Shown piece after piece: positions 13,461 through 26,800 of a stretch of DNA of 64,000 nt. The position numbers and the translations under genes were made by a program. Every line of letters begins with the position of its first letter. Within the stretch, counting starts at the first letter, position 1. The stretch covers positions 1,609,350-1,673,349 of the forward strand of contig OY811990.1 in the NCBI GenBank assembly GCA_963681505.1, in the 5' to 3' direction. The notes under the pieces were generated by a model. The model was not told where the DNA came from and searched no databases. It saw nothing but the letters and a program-made list of their open reading frames with translations. The DNA comes from Eunapius fragilis. Lineage: Eukaryota > Porifera > Demospongiae > Spongillida > Spongillidae.

Positions 13461-16400
13461 TTATAGTTCAGTCTCTTCAGCGCAAACTTTTTCAGTGATT
13501 GCATCAGCTGCCAGTGGAGAGTCAATGTAGGGATTTGTGGAAGCAATCCTGGTGAGAGACACACCACCTCTGCCGCCTCCCCCTCCTGTTGCACCCATGC
13601 CAAATGGACTAAGACTGGTGGCAGCAGATGGAGAGGCTGCACCCTTCTCACACACACCCACAGCAGTTGGCTGGTGACCGTCTTTAGCTGATGCGGCGGG
13701 TTTGGTAAAAACGCCCTTATTTGGGTCATCATCTTCCTCTATACCATCAGGGATGTACAAATACTGGTCCGTGTCCAGTTCCAGTTCGATGTATGGCTGG
13801 TCCCTGTCTGATGCAGATAGCTGGAGCATCAGTTCAAACTTGGACTTGAGATGGGTAAAGGATGGTCGACCATGTGGGTCTTCACTCCAACACTCCAACA
13901 TGATGAAATAGCTACATGTGCACAGAGAGACTTATTGAATGGGAGATAGACTTGGAGGCAGATTAACATGGTACCAATGCTACATAATATTACCACCAGT
14001 AATTTAATCAGGGCATTGAACACTCCGCAGAACTTTAATAATTATTCTCCACACGACTTAAATATTTAATACATGTACATGTGTAGATCCAAGTCTGCAA
14101 CAATTACAGTTTGCATATTGTAATAATGCTGCTACAAGATTGTATTGATTATTTTAAAAATGCATTCACACTCCCGTTAGGAGCATCACAAATACACAAT
14201 GTGCTATCTTTTTCTCAGGGGGGGGGGGGGGGGGTGTATGGGAAAAGAGGTTATAATATTTGGGGCAAAGTTCAGGGAGTTTGTCTTCTACTTAGTTTTT
14301 TATCCTCCACAATAACTGGATACTACATGTATTTACGTAAGTCAGGCAGCAAATTATTTAAGTGTGGCCATCCCCAGTATTCAGCTGATGTTACGGTATC
14401 CATCTACTGTATATGCTGGCAAGAACAATTCAAAGAGAAGACTCACACTTCATTAGAACAGTTTTCTGGTTTCTCCATTCGGTAGCCAATCTTCAACCTC
14501 TTCAGGAGGTCATCATTAGATATTGATGGATAGGGAAACCCCCCTTTAACAAAAGAATATTACATAGTATCTGGTCACACAGTACTCTGATACATACCAA
14601 AGGTGCTTATCTCCCACAGAGTGATTCCAAACGACCACACATCAGAGTATGTGGTGTAGATCCTCCTTTCCAGGGACTCTATGGCCATCCATCTCCATGG
14701 TAACTTCCTCTTCCCCTTCACTTCATACACCTCTTCAACCTCTCGGGAAAGACCAAAGTCTGTGATCTTCAACGCTTTGTTTTCTCCAATCAGAACGTTG
14801 CGACAGGCAAGGTCACGATGGACAATATTGAGACTTGCCAAGTGTTGCTATAATAAAAGAGGAAAAATACATTGAAGCTGAAAATATAGTCATTGTGGTC
14901 CATCGCAAACATAAAAACTCTGAATGAGGTTATGTCAGTCTGCCTCAGCCTCACCCTCATGAGGCAGAATGCCAGGGCAATTTTGGCCAGATGTATCTCA
15001 CCAAACACTTGCTGTGACTTTTAGTTATTTGTAGTGCTTATGTTTTAAATTAATGTATTCTGTACTATTTTTCTATACATTAATATTTATATTCACAGAA
15101 GATGTGAGGGTCATTGTAACTGAAATAATCCCACCATTCCCTCCATAAGGCCCCACCATTCCCTCCATAAGGCCCCACCATTCCCTCCATAAGGCCCCAC
15201 CGTTCCCTCCATAAGGCCCCACCATTCTCTCCATAAGGCCCCACCATTCTCTCCATAAGGCCCCACCATTCCCTCCATAAGGCCCCACCATTCGCTCCAT
15301 AAGGCCCCACCATTCCCTCCATAAGGCCCCACCATTCCCTCCATAAGGCCCCACCATTCCCTCTCCATACTTCCCTCCCATATAGACTCACCATCCCATC
15401 AGCTATCTGGTAGGCAAAGGCAATGAGGTCATTTTCCTCCAATGGTCCAAGGCCATCTTCAGGTTCAGATTCTGACTTAGTTGTATCCAAATGAGAGTAC
15501 TCACTTCCTGCCTCCTACAGTGGGAGGGGGGGGGGGGGGGGGTGGGAGGAGGGATACAACCAAGTCAAACAAAGCAAATTGTAACAGAACATATGTGTAC
15601 ACAGATTCATCCCCAGGCCGTTACGGCAATGTGTATGTGCTAGGCCAGTGACGGTTTTGTTATGTTAAGTACCATGTGTTCTAACACTAGATGCCACATC
15701 CCATTACATGTACGTTTAAATGGTTCCTTTTTTACATGTGCTCCAGTCCACTACACATGGTTCAAGCTGCACAAGTTAACCCTTTCTCGGTTTAACATGA
15801 CGCTGGCACCCTGCTCACACAACCGACCCACCAGACAAGGTAGATAAAGGGCTTCCTCCACTTCACCTTGGGCATGAAGTGTGTTGTTTTGGAAATCACG
15901 CAAAAGAGAATAATCTACCACCACTGTACATGTAGATGAAACCTTCCTGCGCTCAAGCAAGTTGTATAACATTACATGTACCTAGGTGTGCTAACCCCCT
16001 ATCAATGTGTACCAGGCCATCTGTTTCCACCTCCATCCCAACTTTAATGTCAAAGAAAATGGCTCGGGATGAGGCTAACGTGAATGGTACATTCACATAT
16101 ATGTAGTAGCACACACACACACACACACGCACACACACACACACACACATACACACACACACACAAACACACATACACAAAATAAACACACAAATCCTCA
16201 CAAGGTATGGAGCTGCAGGTTGATCAGTTCCACCATTCATAACGCTGCCATTGGTGGTAACAGTCACCCTCGATAGCTCCGACACCTTCTGGGCTCCCTG
16301 TTAGAACAAAAAGGGACAGGATTCATAACTAACACCAATAAATATGATTACACCAATGTGCAAATACATGTCCATTACAGTAGCATTATATAAACCAACT

Positions 16401-19400
16401 CATGCAGTACGCTGCACCAGCCACAAGTAGGATAACTATTTCATTACATCGTATCGGGCCCTTGGAAGAGAAAATATGAAGTAATATAAATTCATAAACC
16501 ATATGTACACACGGGTATGCCACACTGTTTATCATCAGAACTGGTACTGATACTGATCTTGCACATATGTACATATACTTTAACTTGTATACATACTAAA
16601 AAGCAGTACCCCCTAGACTGACCTCATGGGTGGCTGCAGACGTAAAGCTCTCCACACCCCTCCTCAGTACAGGTACATGTACTGACTATTGACCATGTAT
16701 ACATTAAAGTGATGCAGTTTCCCCTAGACTGACCTTCTTCTGGTGTGTCCTCAGGTACGACAGCAGACTGCCATAGGTGACCAGCTCACACATCAGGCAC
16801 ACTGGCTCTGACCTGGTCACACATCCTATCATGTTGACAATGTGGGCGTTACCAGAGGTGATCTTCTTCATCATCTCTATCTCATTCATGAAGTCCTGCT
16901 TCTCCTTGCCCTGGGCTGTGGCTGAATGAAGTGGTGATGTCATCATTAGATGTCACAATGAATATCAACAAACAGGTGATCAGGGTCAAATGGATTGAAC
17001 ACAAAAGAACAGCACACACATGCTAACAACATGTATCTTTACCTTTAAGTACTTTGATGGCAACAGGGAAACAAACTGACTTCTTAACTGATGAGGGTAG
17101 CAATGGATTCTTAGTCAGGCATGGTCCACTGACTGTTCCCTTGTAGACCTCTCCAAAGGCCCCCTCCCCCAGCTTCTGGTCTACAAACACCACCACATCA
17201 CTGGGATCAACCTCCCAGTCATCATAGTAGGTGACCTTCTCACACAGAAGGTCCTGGAGAGTCCTTCCTCCAGTGGCGCCCAAGTTAGTCTGAATGGCAA
17301 ATTGTGAATTATATACATGAGGAATTGAAAACGGACATAAGTGACTCTGACATTAGGGACTATCTACATATATACGAACCTCCGTTCATCACCCCTCCCC
17401 CTGGAACATACCTGCTCTCCCAGGATGACCTTGTTCTTTGATCTGATGACACACATCACAGCCAACACTATGAAAATGGCCAACAGCAGTACAGCAACAG
17501 ATGGAACTACTGCGGCAATCAGGATGGTTAGTACACTTCCTGCAAAGAATAACAAAGTGGTGGGAGAAGGGTGGACAGATGAGAAGGCTTAAACTATTCC
17601 TACCTCTCCTTCTTCCATCACAATTTTCCCCGTGACACATTATCCCTCACCTCCTTCATACATCTCCTACGTCACACCCTATCCCTCCCCTCCGATCTGT
17701 CACATCTCTTCCTTCCCTATCAATTCGTTTTTCTGATTATTCAAGGTATATTTACATGTATCAAAATATTCACAAAAACCTATTGCATGTAGCTAAACAG
17801 TGTTTTAGCAATGTTCGGAATTAGTATGGGCCACTGGCTGAAAAACCTAGCTTTTAAAGTATCATACTTTTAGCTTACGGTACAAGTACATGTACATAAA
17901 TCGATTTTGATAAATTGCATCTCTTGAAAGTATCGAAAAATCCTATTAAAGAGGTTAAGAGGAGGTGATAAGTTCCTGAACACTAAGATGTCTTCCCTCC
18001 ACCTCAATCAAATCTATTCCCTCCCACCTCCACACTCTCCCATCTCAGGGGAACGGATCAGTAATCTAAAACATTGGAAAACTAATACAAATATAGAAAT
18101 TAAAATACCATAACCGAGACAAACTCCAAATAACACCCACCATCATTGCCACTTGTCTGTTCAGCTGCAGTTTCCTTGGGGGTTGGTAACACTGATGTCA
18201 TCAACGAGGACATAACAACAACAGGGGAAGCAGGGGGTGGTAGCGATGATGTCATTGTCACCATAGGAGGCAGCAAGGTAGGTGGTAGTTGAATGGTAAA
18301 ATTTGTGGGAGGACTCCAATCGCTGGTTATTCCGTAGCTACTGACTGTTCGAACCTACACATTGAAATATTAATAGCACAAATCAATTGAAGGTTTGGAA
18401 GTGCTTAATTACGCGTATATATAGACAAGGGAAGGACTGGGGATGAGATGGCTTGCTAGTATGGGGAAGGGAAGGCTGGGGATGAGAAGGCTTGCTAGTA
18501 TGGGAAGGGAAGGACTGGGGATGAGAAGGCTTGCTTGTATGGGGAATGGATGACTGGAGAAAGAAGGCTTGCTTGTATGGGGAAGGGAAGGACTGGGGAA
18601 GAGAAAGCTTGCTTGTATGGGGAAGGGAAGGACTGGGGAAGAGAAGGCTTGCTTGTATGGGGAAGGGAAGGAATGGGGATAAGAAGGCTTGCTTGTGGAA
18701 GCATCAGGATGGTAGATATGATTTAATGACTATAACTGGGGACCATTGGTATTGAAACTGAGGTTACATGTAGATCGGATGCCTTCTCACCTGAATGTAG
18801 ACGGTTAAAAGAGGTGCGGTTAGGGAATCAAGGTCCAGTGTGAAGTTGGTTGAAAGCATTGTCCTTCCCAAGCTTGGCTGCAAGGACGTTAAAATAGCAC
18901 AGTACTCAATTAACCGCACAACACTCTTCATTAACCGCACAACACTCTTAATTAACTGCACAGCACTCTTAATTAACCGCACAACACTCTTAATTAACCG
19001 CACAACATTCTTAATTAACCGCACAACACTCTTAATTAACCACACAACACTCTTAATTAACCGCACAACACTCTTAATTAATTGCACAGGACTCTTTAAT
19101 TAACCGCTCAACATTGCTCATTCCTGCATGCACATCTAGTGTTGTACATATGTAATTGAAAGGTAGTGATATAACAGTACTCAATGTGGAATTATAAATA
19201 GAACTTCCATATCTCAGTGGGGGTGGTGAGTGGGGTGGGGGGGGGGGCATAGGGAGAAGGGGGGGGCATAGGGAGGAGGGGGGGGGCATAAGGAGGTGGG
19301 GGGCATACATGTAGGGAGAAGGGAGGGGGGGCAGGAAGGGGAGGGAAGGTTTCGTCACGGGTATGTTCTGAGCAGGGGACCATAAAGTGACAGGTGGGAG

Positions 19401-22400
19401 GGGCACGTGGGAGGGGCATACCTGTGCCTGCCTCTTTCCAACGTTACTGGACTGCACCTAAAGTGAAACCAAAGTACAGAAAGAGACCCATGACATCAGC
19501 CTTCCCATACAACAGTGCAAAGCAACCTACTCTGTAGGCCAATGTACATGTACACACACATGTACACACACATGTACTCAAACACATGTACACACACATG
19601 TACACACAAATGTACACACATGCACTCACACACATGTACACAAATGTACATACATGTATACACACATGTACACACACATGTACACACACATGTACACACA
19701 TGCACACACACACATGTACATTACATGTACACACACACACATGTACACACACATGTACACACATGCACACACATATGTACACACACATGCACTCACACAC
19801 AAAACATAGACTAGCATACCGTAAATCTCACCACCCTTCCTGGGGTTGACCCACCATCAGGCTGATTGGGAGTTAAGGCCTGGGCACCAGCCCAAACATC
19901 ATAGAGCGTTACAGTTCCGCTGGGAGGTGTCCAGTCAAGCCACACCTCCAGGAGGAGGGTCAACACACGTCCACTGGTGGACCACTGAGAAGTGGGCGTG
20001 GTCAAATTGACGTTGGACACAGGCTTGAGGGGCAGGGGGAGGGCACTAAGGTTGCAGTATTGCACGAGAGATGGTAAGGAATTCGAGAAAGACGACGGTC
20101 GGAATGCAAGCTGAACCTGAAGGTGGTGGTGGTGGTGGGGGGAGGAGGAAGGTGGGAGGGGCTGGTGATGTCACTTCTACGGCCAACTCACGTTGAAGTA
20201 ATATCTCCCATTGGTCACATCAGGAGCGTAGTCTTTTACAAAGGAGTAGGTTTTCTGTTGTGGGGGTGGAGGGGAGGGGAGGTGGAGAGGTGTGGGGGAG
20301 AGAGAGAACAGCTGAACCATGCAAGCTGACATATACGACGTACACATGCACATGAACATGTACAATATGGATCAAGGAGGTGTGTTGACTGGCATACCAA
20401 AATGGGCACACTGATCTGAGGGGAGTAGGTGGGTCCCCTGCGATCGGTACCCAGCAGACCCACTGTGGCAGTAGACAGTGCGGCCATGACATAGGGAGGG
20501 AAGTCCAGGGTCCATGTTATGTTGTATCTGAACATAGAGGATGTCGCGTTCCACGTGGAGGTACACTGGAGACCTATGTCCGCGGACTTGGCAAGGTCTG
20601 GGGAAGAGGCACGCACACGTAACATTTGTACGTGCATATTACAACGACGGCACGTGACATCACACTCACCGCTACAGGGGATGGAAGGGATGATCACCTG
20701 TGGAGACACTGATCCCACCTTTGCTGGCTTGACAACAACCTGTTAGTTAAGCAGGTCAACCATACACCCTTAAGGCAACCACACAATGTTGCATGCAACT
20801 CAAAGAATCCAACTACATGTATATTTTCAGTAAAACATTAGTTTACTGATATTTTGCTAAAATTCATAGTGTTGCACAATATGTTGCCTAGTGTATGGTC
20901 AGATTTACATGTAGTAACACAGGAAAAAAATTTCAACTCAAATATAATTTTAGTTGTTGTGTATGGTCAGGAGGCATATTGCAAACTCCTACATGTATGA
21001 TTGACATACACACCAGCCATGCTCTTCTTCACATTAACACTATTCATCTCTGTACATGCAACTCCAAACGTTTTCCCTACACACACAAGACCCATGAGTG
21101 AGGAGGTGATGTTTTACAGAGATGCATGTAACAACAGGGACAGAGCTAAGTGATAAGTTTTGGATATGGAAATGACCATTTTAGCTTCTCTATAATTCCC
21201 TGATCCCTGATCCCTCCCATTCCTCCCATTCCTCCCCTTCCCTGTGATCACCTGCACTGTGTTTCCACTGCACCCACACTTCAGCCCATCACTGCTTGAG
21301 GAGGAGGAGGCCATGAGAGCAAAGCCAGTAGCATCAGCCTGAGATGAAATCAATATAATTGACGGTTAACTCCCCCCCCCCCCCCCCCCCCCCAACGCAT
21401 GCACACACAACATTAACCCCACAGTTTCACTAGTAATCCCTTACATGTATATGTAGACTGGTTTTGAAAACCATGTGTTTTGGCAAGATTATGGCCCCTT
21501 TCCATGCTTAGTTGCGCGATTTGTAGACATTGCCTGACCACAACACACAGTTGGCCTTTTAGTTTAAATATCAATATCATTGACGGTTAAGCCCCCCCCC
21601 CCCACCCACGCATACGCACACAACATTAAACTCACGCACATATGCACATACGTGTATATGTACATATTCATACACACAGAAGCATAAGCAACACATACAC
21701 CCGAACAAAGATATCAAAAAGGATCACCTCTTGTTTCATTTGGCGAGTGTGGTCAAGTACATGTACATGTAATAATTAGAAAGTTAAACACTACAGCCAT
21801 ACACACTCCCACACGCTCCCATATATACACAATTCCATACTCTTAGACCCACTCCCATCACAATCCCATATACACTCCCCTTATACTGATGCATACATGA
21901 CACACACTTTGTACACTAGGCACGCAAAAATGGTAGTATAAAGGTATTAAGACCTTACCTGCGATACAGAGTAAGACTTGGGATTGAGAGAACAAGCACC
22001 AAAACCAAATGACGGGGATGTGAAAGATACATCATAGCTCTGAATGTATTCAGAATCTACAGAAGGTAAATACAGGTCCATAACTAAAGCATGGTAGTAG
22101 ACGGATGATGTGACATCAGTAAGTATCAGGTGACAATGGAGACAGATCAGGTGACATCAGGTGACTTACTGCTGGGTCTCTGCCAGGAGAGTGCCAGCAC
22201 CAAGTACCCAAAATATCCCATGCGGGTGTCCGGTGCCGTGGTAACGCTGAATGTCGACAACTGTGAGGGATATACTGCAGGAAAGAGGAGGAGGGGGAGG
22301 AGGTGGAGGAGGAGGAGGAGGAGAAGGTGGTGGAGGAGTAGGGGGGATGCAGATAATGATGATGTCATACTTATAGATGATACTTATAGATGAGGTTATC

Positions 22401-23488
22401 ACATACTTACAAGTGGATGATGTCTTTATACATGTACATGTGTTATGAAAACACAATTCACCAGGCTATGAGGCTAGAGGCAGCTTCTTGTACTTGAAAC
22501 TATTAGTTGCTGCCATCTCAAATTGTTCTAATTATCCACTTACTGTAAGTGTTCTAATTATTGTAAATGTTCTAATTATCTACTTACAGCCAGATATCCA
22601 CATGGTCAAGGGACCAGAGAACACTGGAGCTCCATACAGGTAGCTGACCACAGCAAAGGACACGTTGACAGTAAGGCCTGAAAAGGTACTGAGGTTCAGC
22701 TGGTTCTCTGTACTGACCTGGGGAGGAGGGAAACGTTTGGATTGGTTATGATACAAGAGCATGCATACATAGACACTATCTATACAAAACATGCACATGT
22801 AGTACTTTACATAAGACCACACACTTATTAGCTTGCAAGCTACCACGAGAACAAATAGCGTACCAGCCAGTAGTAGGTAGGCGGAGCTTCTCCACCCACT
22901 GGTTGCACTCTCACAACCAAGCTTGACACCAGTGGAGGTGTGGGTGGTGTTATACTGGGGGCAGCCGATGTGATGTTAAGAAAGAAAATGTTGGGATCAA
23001 TAGAAGACGTAGTGAGCTGAGGGGGTCCCAGAGGAGTGTACTGACTGGGAAGGTCTGGGGACATAGTGTTATGGTCACTTATATAATGTATGTACATGTA
23101 TGTATGTATGTGTGTGTGTGTATGTATGTATGTATGTATGTATGTATGTATGTATGTATGTATGTATGCATGTATGTATGTATGTATGTATGTATGTATG
23201 CATGCATGTATGCATGCATGCATGCATGCATGTATGTATGTATGTATGTATGTATGTATGTATGTATGTATGTATGTATGTATGTATGTATGTATGTATG
23301 TATGTATGTATGTATGTATGTATGTATGTATGTATGTATGTATGTATGTATGTATGTATGTATGTATGTATGTATGTATGTATGTATGTATGTATGTATG
23401 TATGTATGTATGTATGTATGTATGTATGTATGTATGTATGTATGTATGTATGTATGTATGTATGTATGTATGTATGTATGTATGTATG

Positions 23489-23519
<31 letters not shown>

Positions 23520-23818
23520 CAGTTGGATGCCATCTCTCACCACTAAATGCAATGGTCCTGTTGCAGGCAGTGTCACAAACATTCGCGTTCTAAAATATAT
23601 TTATAAGTTTGGAAGAAGAGTGAATAAAGTATGTGGGTGTGGCTTACACATGTCCTAGTACGGCACTGTTGGGGCTGTGAGGTGTAGTATCCATTACAGG
23701 TATAGGTGTTTGGACTGAACCTGTTATTGGGACACACGGAGGTGCAGTTTGAATACTGTGGGCAAAGGAATTCAAAGACAATACAGTTACAGACAACATA
23801 CACACACAGACACATACC

Positions 23819-23896
<78 letters not shown>

Positions 23897-26800
23897 TGGT
23901 CGCACGTTGTAGGTGTGTATGTATATATGGCAGCTTTGTTAATATACCAGCCAGGTCAGAGCACAGGCACAGAACTCCCAGGTTCATCATCAACTCCACC
24001 AACCAGTAGTTACCCACATCACCACTGGGAAGGAGATTTGCAGGAAGTGTAACTTTGACAGACGCACCAAGGGACCCCTTTGCTTATTTGCACACATATG
24101 TTGGGTTAATGCTGACTGGGGGAGACCAATCAGCCAAGTCCTGCACTCTTGGGCCCCCCGGGGGAGGATTACAACACTCCAAACCATTCAGCTGTTGTAG
24201 CACAGTCCAACACTGTCTGTCTCCAATGTTTTGTACCTGTAACTGTCATTTGCTTGCTCACTACCATACCCCACGGGACACCACTATCTTGACAGTATCA
24301 AGGCAGCAACCTCTGCTTGCCTCTAGGGTACAGTGGTCTGCATCCCATTCCGCCCCACAATGGTTCAGGCAACCTAGGGCATGGTGGTCTGCACCCTACA
24401 GGTGTACCTAAGGCTAAGCATACAGCCCTCGGCACACACCATTCAACCTAAGATGGCTAGCCTAGGGTATGGCGGTTATCACTTGCCTCCCTTAGCTATC
24501 ATGCAGTCAACAGGGTACACGTACAGGGCTAGCGCACCTACTAAGTAAGGAATTAACAGGCATACATATTACAAATCCACTCCGGGAAAAAAAAAAAAAA
24601 AAAAAAACATGATGCAATTGCGCGCGAAAAAGGGCCATAAACCCATCAAATCGTGCAGTCTTCAAATAGTTGTATCTCCTTGATTGTGCAATATATAGTA
24701 GAGTCACATTTTGCATATTTACAAAGCGGTCCTGTATCTATAGACGTCCAAAGATGGTTTAATTTGCCATGCATCGTTCCGAAGATATCCACGTTCAAGT
24801 AAAAGGTTTGTTTTGTACTTGAAGTCCGTGAAATCTTGACCCTTACTTGAATGTATCACAAATTAAACCATCTTTGGACCTCTATAGACACAGGACCACT
24901 TTCTTCACATTACTTCATACATGTAGCCACATTATGCACAGCATAACAACATTGTGATCCCCAAAAACATGTACTACTCACACAAGCTGAGGAACAGTTG
25001 GTCCAGCCCCCATAGTTCACACAGGCATCCCTGCATTCCCAGACCTGGGGATGGAGGGAGGGAGAGGAGAGGGAAGGGGAGGGAGGGAAGGAGAGGTTGA
25101 GGGAGAAGAAGAGTTGGGAGTGAGAAGGGGAGAAGAGGGGACCAGAGTGAAAATCATATAAAGCATGCAAACTCACAAACTTACCGAATTGTACACCTGT
25201 CCTGCTATGGTGGTGCACAGGTAAGAGTCAGGCATAATCAACCACACAGGGGATCCAGGGTAGCGCCTCTGCAAACACAGAATATGTAGTCAACTGTACT
25301 ATGCATGTAGTTAATATGGTGTAACACATGGTGATGGTGTTAACATGTGACATGTCGATTTAATTTTAATGCCACACCCACAAACCTCAAGTTCAATGCC
25401 CTAGCATGCATTCAATACAATCACTGCTTAATAATTTGGAATTACAATGTATTTACTACTGATCAAATGTGGTGCAAATGTGTATGTAAATATGGTATAT
25501 GTGACATCAACACAATAGTAAATATAAAACTTTAGCAGAAATGCCACATCTACAATATTTCATACACATTTGCACCACATTTGATCAGTAGTAAATACAT
25601 TGTAATTCCAAATTATTATTTGATAAATAGTAAATACTATGTAAATCGAAATTATTATGCAGTGAATGTACATGTAATTACCTAATCACCTAATCAAAAT
25701 CCACACACACACACAAATGTACACATGTGTACACATACACACATACATGTACATGTAGAGGCAGTTCTTACCTGAAGGAATGTGTTTTGAGCAGACATTG
25801 AAACATACTATAGTTTAAAAGAACCAGCATATGATTGACATACACTACTACTGTACATGTTTTTTTAAAACTAAACTGTACAGCCAAACTCATGTGGGGA
25901 GTGTGTGTGTGTGTGTGTGAACACAACACACAAGTAGGTGTGAATATTTCCCCCAATATGACCAGTAAACAACCTCCTATCTGTCACTTCATGTATAATT
26001 CATCCTCTGTTAGTCCATCCCTAGGGCCTACCTTATATTCTACCTTATTGCGTTCCAACTTTGAAGTTACTATACACTTTGCTAATTTACACCTAAACCA
26101 ACACCCTAGCCTTATACTGACTACACCCCTAGCCCAATACTGACCACACCCCTAGCCCAATACTGACCACACCCCTAGCCTTATACTGACCACACCCCTA
26201 GCCCTATACTTACCACACCCCTAGCCTTATACTGACCACACCCCTAGCCTTATACTGACCACACCCCTAGCCTTATACTGACCACACCCCTGGACTTGTA
26301 CCTAACCACACCCCTGGACTTGTACCTAACCACACCCCTGGACTTGTACCTAACCACACCCCTGGACTTGTACCTAACCACACCCCTGGACTTGTACCTG
26401 ACCACACCCCTGGACTTGTACCTAACCACACCCCTGGACTTGTAACCTAACCACACCCCTGGACTTGTACCTAACCACACCCCTGGACTTGTACCTAACC
26501 ACGCCCCTGGACTTGTACCTAACCACACCCCTGGACTTGTACCTAGCCACACCCCTGGACTTGTACCTAACCACACCCCTGGACTTGTAACCTAACCACA
26601 CCCCTGGACTTGTACCTAACCACACCACTGGACTTGTACCTAACCACACCCCTGGACTTGTACCTAACCACACCCCTGGACTTGTACCTAACCACACCCC
26701 TGGACTTGTACCTAACCACACCCCTGGACTTGTACCTAACCACACCCCTGGACTTGTACCTAACCACACCCCTGGACTTGTACCTAACCACACCCCTGGA

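Larger units (their letters stand above)
13461..17289 (-). other. RTK exons 33-39: tyrosine kinase domain and tail
   Basis: Residues about 1446-1928. Motifs in order: glycine loop [12 protein letters not shown] (about 1484), VAIKVLK (ATP Lys), [11 protein letters not shown] (helix C Glu), a roughly 65-residue kinase insert carried by exon 35 and the first half of exon 36 (with YSHLD), and [11 protein letters not shown] (Cys where most RTKs have Ala). Then come DFG in ITDFGLSRE, a single-Tyr activation loop ([20 protein letters not shown]; Trp and Ile replace the usual Val and Pro of PVRWMAPE), [11 protein letters not shown] and [13 protein letters not shown]. The tail holds several candidate phosphotyrosine sites ([22 protein letters not shown]). 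All catalytic residues are present. Confidence 0.9.
18141..20597 (-). other. RTK exons 26-31: membrane-proximal extracellular segments
   Basis: Residues about 1104-1402. Exons 26-27 ([29 protein letters not shown]) and 28 ([27 protein letters not shown]) have the Trp and Tyr spacing of beta-sandwich FN3-like domains. Exons 29-30 add short strands ([13 protein letters not shown]). Exon 31 carries [16 protein letters not shown], a typical FN3 end, then a Pro/Thr/Ser stalk before the membrane. This part has no partner in copy A. Confidence 0.65.
20670..25807 (-). other. RTK exons 15-25: second ectodomain module (copy B)
   Basis: Residues about 764-1104. Every exon matches one of copy A in order and phase: 15 with 2 (both 36 nt), 16 with 3 ([18 protein letters not shown]), 17 with 4 ([13 protein letters not shown]), 18 with 5 ([16 protein letters not shown]), 19 with 6 ([11 protein letters not shown], 49 nt), 20 with 7 ([13 protein letters not shown]), 21 with 8 (STENQLNLS), 22 with 9 ([17 protein letters not shown]), 23 with 10, 24 with 11 ([11 protein letters not shown]), and 25 with 12 (both 70 nt). 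Cys positions are conserved while the intervening sequence has diverged strongly, so the duplication is old. Confidence 0.8.

Noticed and set aside
15073..15490. Gly/Trp-rich repeat protein ([10 protein letters not shown] type).
   Set aside because: It is the 22-bp intronic minisatellite; only its N-terminal end (15392-15514) is the true RTK exon 36.
15751..15972. A possible extra kinase-insert exon (minus strand, 73 codons).
   Set aside because: Exons 35 and 36 already join in phase 0, and the segment has no kinase-like motif or convincing splice pair.
23071..23658. Tyr-Ile-His-Thr and Met-Tyr-Val-Cys repeat proteins of 140-195 codons.
   Set aside because: They are translations of the (ATGT)n tract in an RTK intron.
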